NCBI GenBank assembly: GCA_015039365.1
Contig: WION01000576.1
Coordinates: forward strand, 1-31,649
Direction: 5' to 3'
Origin: Amanita rubescens
Taxonomy: Eukaryota; Basidiomycota; Agaricomycetes; Agaricales; Amanitaceae
DNA length: 31,649 bases
Of this stretch, positions 29,398 to 31,649 are shown piece after piece. The notes under the pieces are model-generated. The model was given only the letters and a program-made list of their open reading frames with translations. It ran no database searches and was not told the origin of the DNA. Numbering within the stretch: position 1 is the first letter of the stretch; each line of letters begins with the position of its first letter. A program made the position numbers and the translations under genes.

Positions 29398-30615
29398 ATG
29401 GCAGCGCCTGGCCGATACCACCACCAAATCCTCGACGCTCCAGGGCCTCGCACAGACCCTCAGTTCTCTGCTGGAAGAGAAGTGCGTATATCACTCTTAC
29501 CACACACACCCAAATTCATTCCCTTAATCGAGGTCAAAGACTTTCTCCGGAACAATGCCAAAATCCTCGTCATCGGCACCGGTGGCTTGGGTTGCGAGAT
29601 CTTGGCTAACTTAGCTTTAACCGGATTCACGTTATAGACATGGACACGACTAATATCAATAATCTGAATCGGCAGTTTCTGTTCAGGTGCGTGTGTTGCG
29701 TGCGTCCCCAGTCGCTGCGAGTATAAATGCTGAATTGCGTCGTAGGCATAAAGACGTCGGTAAACCCAAAGCGACGGATTGCAGCCGAGTTTATTATGAA
29801 GCGCGTTCCGGGTGTGAATGTCACTCCATAAGTTACTAGTCCCGTTCGTTATCACTATCGCGAGACAATGAACCATCGCAGATACTTTGGAAAGATACAA
29901 GATAGGGGAGAGGACTACTATCTGCAATTTAACCTCGTTATATGCGGTTTGGACTCTGTCGAGGCAAGGCGGTGGATAAACGCGACTTTGGTCCCTATGG
30001 TGGACTCCGACAACCCAGAGAGCTTGAGGCCACTCATTGATGGTGGAACTGAAGGTGCGTATCAAATCTCAACCGCGTTTTCTCGGCAACATAACAACTG
30101 TGGCTTTCAGGATTTAAAAGGCCAAGCGAGGGTAATCCTCCCGACTATAACGTCATGTTACGAATGTTCGTTGGACATGTGAACAAACCTACCGCTTTTC
30201 CGATTTGCACCATTTCCAATACGCCTAGGCTCCCTGAACATTGTATAGATGTGAGCATCTGTGTTGGAGTGGTCGCGAGTACATGGGGGTACGTATATGC
30301 GCTCACCGGTGGCGATGATTGGACGTTTTTTTAGAGCTAATTGAGAAGCAAGACATGTACGTCCTGTGGTAGCTTCAATCACTAAAACTTTTTTTGACGC
30401 GGCTTTTTTTCTTCACCCCTACTAGCCAAATCAAGAAACCATCATTGTCTACACCTAACAAGCAGATTTATCTCCAAGCTCCGCCGCAGTTGGAAGAAGC
30501 TACCCGGCCGAATTTGGCGAAGAAGGTATCGGAGCTCGTACCCCCGGGAGGAGATATTACCGTCACGGCGAGTACGTTACCGTTTAGTCTTTCCCTTCGT
30601 ATCATATATACTTGA
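29398..30615 (+). pseudogene. UBA3: NEDD8-activating enzyme E1 catalytic subunit UBA3, degenerate copy
   Basis: Readable exons: 29398-29481, 29533-29686, 29746 to about 29828, 29878-30051, about 30110-30285, and 30310-30615 with an intron. Pieces in order: [20 protein letters not shown] (nucleotide-binding loop), [66 protein letters not shown] (catalytic Cys), then directly DDWTFFLELIEKQDI and a C-terminal E2-binding fold with QIYLQAPPQLEEATRPNL and LPFSLSLRIIYT. About 200 residues between EHCI...VHG and DDWT are missing, including the adenylation-domain helices and the CxxC zinc site. Frame shifts of both signs lie near 29628, 29780, 30116, 30180 and 30261. Introns are kept, so this is a duplicated gene copy, not a processed one. 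It cannot make active enzyme. Confidence 0.8.
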
Positions 30616-30985
30616 ATCGCCGGTGGTTGTGAGGGAGCGGAAAGCTCTCGTGACTAGACAGAAAATCTATAATCTATAACGCTCCGCGTGAGAGAAGTGT
30701 GAGAGAGTGTATAAGCTAGAGTGGGAGTCATTGCATCTACAAAAGGTCAAGTAAACATCGGGAAGGCTGATCTACGCGTTCACTGGATGGTATAGAATGT
30801 GAAAGGGTGTATGCTGCAAAAGCCTGCTATTCCCCGTTTGCTCGGGAGGAACAAAATGACAAGCTACGATATGGGATTGGATATAGACCGAGGATGCGTC
30901 GCATTTTACAGGTCTGCTTTACATAAACGGTATTCTGTCAAGGTAACAATGCGTATCTGGTATAGAACTTTCATAAACGTAAGAT
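30616..30985. other. Intergenic region, no gene seen
   Basis: Between the tail-to-tail UBA3 copy and the MYND-like fragment. Contains GAGAGTGTG-rich sequence near 30690-30710. No coding signal. Confidence 0.4.
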
Positions 30986-31349
30986 TCACATCAAACTTTG
31001 CCCGTATATCAACATCCGCAATGCCATCGGCATGAAATCATCCTTGTAGTGCTCCTGGATATCCGATTTTTCGACGGCAAACGAAATGCAACACCAGTTA
31101 TCCTTGTTGAGCGCACTCCTTGCGCTTTTATTTTGTTCCACCACTTTGGCAAGACGCCCTTTCCTTTTCTCAGCGAGGTTGAGAAAATGACGAAAGTCGG
31201 GGTATGGATCTTCTAACCCATATAAACCCCGACCTCCTCGACTCGCAGTCTGTACGCATCGATAAGTCGGTCCATCGCTTCCTCCTCTGTCGGGATGGAA
31301 TCCAGATAATCGTGCGATGAGGCAACTGCACGAGTAGCGGGTACGGGTT
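30986..31349 (-). pseudogene. C-terminal fragment resembling a fungal MYND-finger protein
   Basis: Minus-strand pieces in order: a frame with SHDYLDSIPTEEEAMDRLID and AYRLRVEE (31325-31235), then, after a -1 shift near 31220, GLYGLEDPYPDFRHFLNLAE, KRKGRLAKV, DNWCCISFAVEKSDIQEHYK and DDFMPMALRMLIYG, ending at 30986. This order (EEEAMDRLIDxYRLR, EDPxPDFxxFLxLAEKR, AVEKSDIxEHYxDxFMPMxLRML) resembles the part after the zinc finger in a fungal MYND-domain family, recalled from memory rather than searched. The MYND finger itself is not seen upstream in the window, and the usual PPWW after AEKR is missing, so this is a truncated, rearranged fragment. Confidence 0.42.
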
Positions 31350-31649
31350 GACATGTTGGGTACCCGTATTGCGGGTGCTACCTGCCGGCGCGGGTATGGG
31401 GGAGATTGAAAATTTGTGGTGAGGTGGTGCTACTATGTGGGGAGGACGAGGTTGATGAGGTCGATATCGATTGATTGATTCTGGGAGGTATGCAGTCCCT
31501 CCCATGGCGGAATCGGGTTTGTGCGAGTGGACTATAGGATAAACGAAAGACCGTCACCATTCTAATTCTGTTCGGTGATGCAGGAGAGAAACGCACTCTT
31601 TATTCACGAATCACGACCAGTCCGGTCTCCGTACATTAGTCATGGGCGA
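31350..31649. other. Window end, no gene recognised
   Basis: Overlapping minus-strand frames (31170-31596) differ in frame and have Pro/Ser/Thr-rich low-complexity content. No MYND cysteines are visible, and the stretch may be intronic or intergenic. Confidence 0.35.

Noticed and set aside
1..31649. CRISPR arrays, rRNA, integrases or other prokaryotic elements
   Set aside because: No regularly spaced repeats or such genes; spliceosomal introns show that the window is eukaryotic.

Overview
This window is nuclear DNA of a filamentous fungus, most likely an Agaricomycete basidiomycete. Genes lie on both strands and are cut by many short introns (about 35-70 bp, GT-AG, CTAAC-like branch points). 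The protein families fit this group: Crinkler-type proteins, GH18 chitinase, CopA-like P1B ATPase, berberine-bridge-type oxidase and a LINE with an RNase H domain. I cannot name the species. All gene models come from reading splice sites and frames by eye. Several add up to exact multiples of three across 3 to 11 exons, which supports them.

Layout. 466-2949 (-): a protein-kinase gene with two frame breaks. 3419-5132: a Crinkler neighbourhood, with a short orphan Crinkler N-terminal fragment, then a gene joining a PB1 domain, a Crinkler ubiquitin-like domain and a HRDIRW-type kinase-like domain. 5839-6421 (-): APC15/Mnd2-like anaphase-promoting-complex subunit. 6902-8131 (+): class I lysyl-tRNA-synthetase-like protein. 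9251-9913 (-): ASCH-domain protein. 10181-13709 (-): GH18 chitinase in ten exons, with a 5'-truncated LINE (11190-13369) sitting exactly at one of its 3' splice sites. 15684-19420 (+): copper P1B-type ATPase with intact motifs but seven +1 frame breaks. A second, very short copy of the same LINE's 3' end follows 24 bp after its stop. 19926-20750 (-): an unrecognised five-exon protein with a hydrophobic N-terminus. 21370-22564 (+): a CCCH zinc-finger gene in seven exons. 23233-25132 (+): secreted FAD-linked oxidase with two late +1 breaks. 25676-26343 (+): secreted protein with one break. 27017-27622 (+): single-pass membrane protein with breaks. 28533-29142 (-): Gln/Ala-rich repeat protein. 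29398-30615 (+): UBA3 (NEDD8 E1) copy with frame breaks and a large internal deletion. 30986-31349 (-): fragment of what looks like a MYND-finger protein.

The genes do not form one pathway. The pattern is a gene-dense region with intact housekeeping-type genes (APC15, LysRS-like, ASCH, GH18 coding exons, CCCH) next to genes carrying several indels, LINE insertions and shuffled Crinkler modules. That fits an accessory, rearranging part of the genome, or a locally poorly polished assembly. The missing internal part of UBA3, the shared Crinkler 5' block and the clean LINE target-site duplications are structural and are hard to explain as base-calling error.
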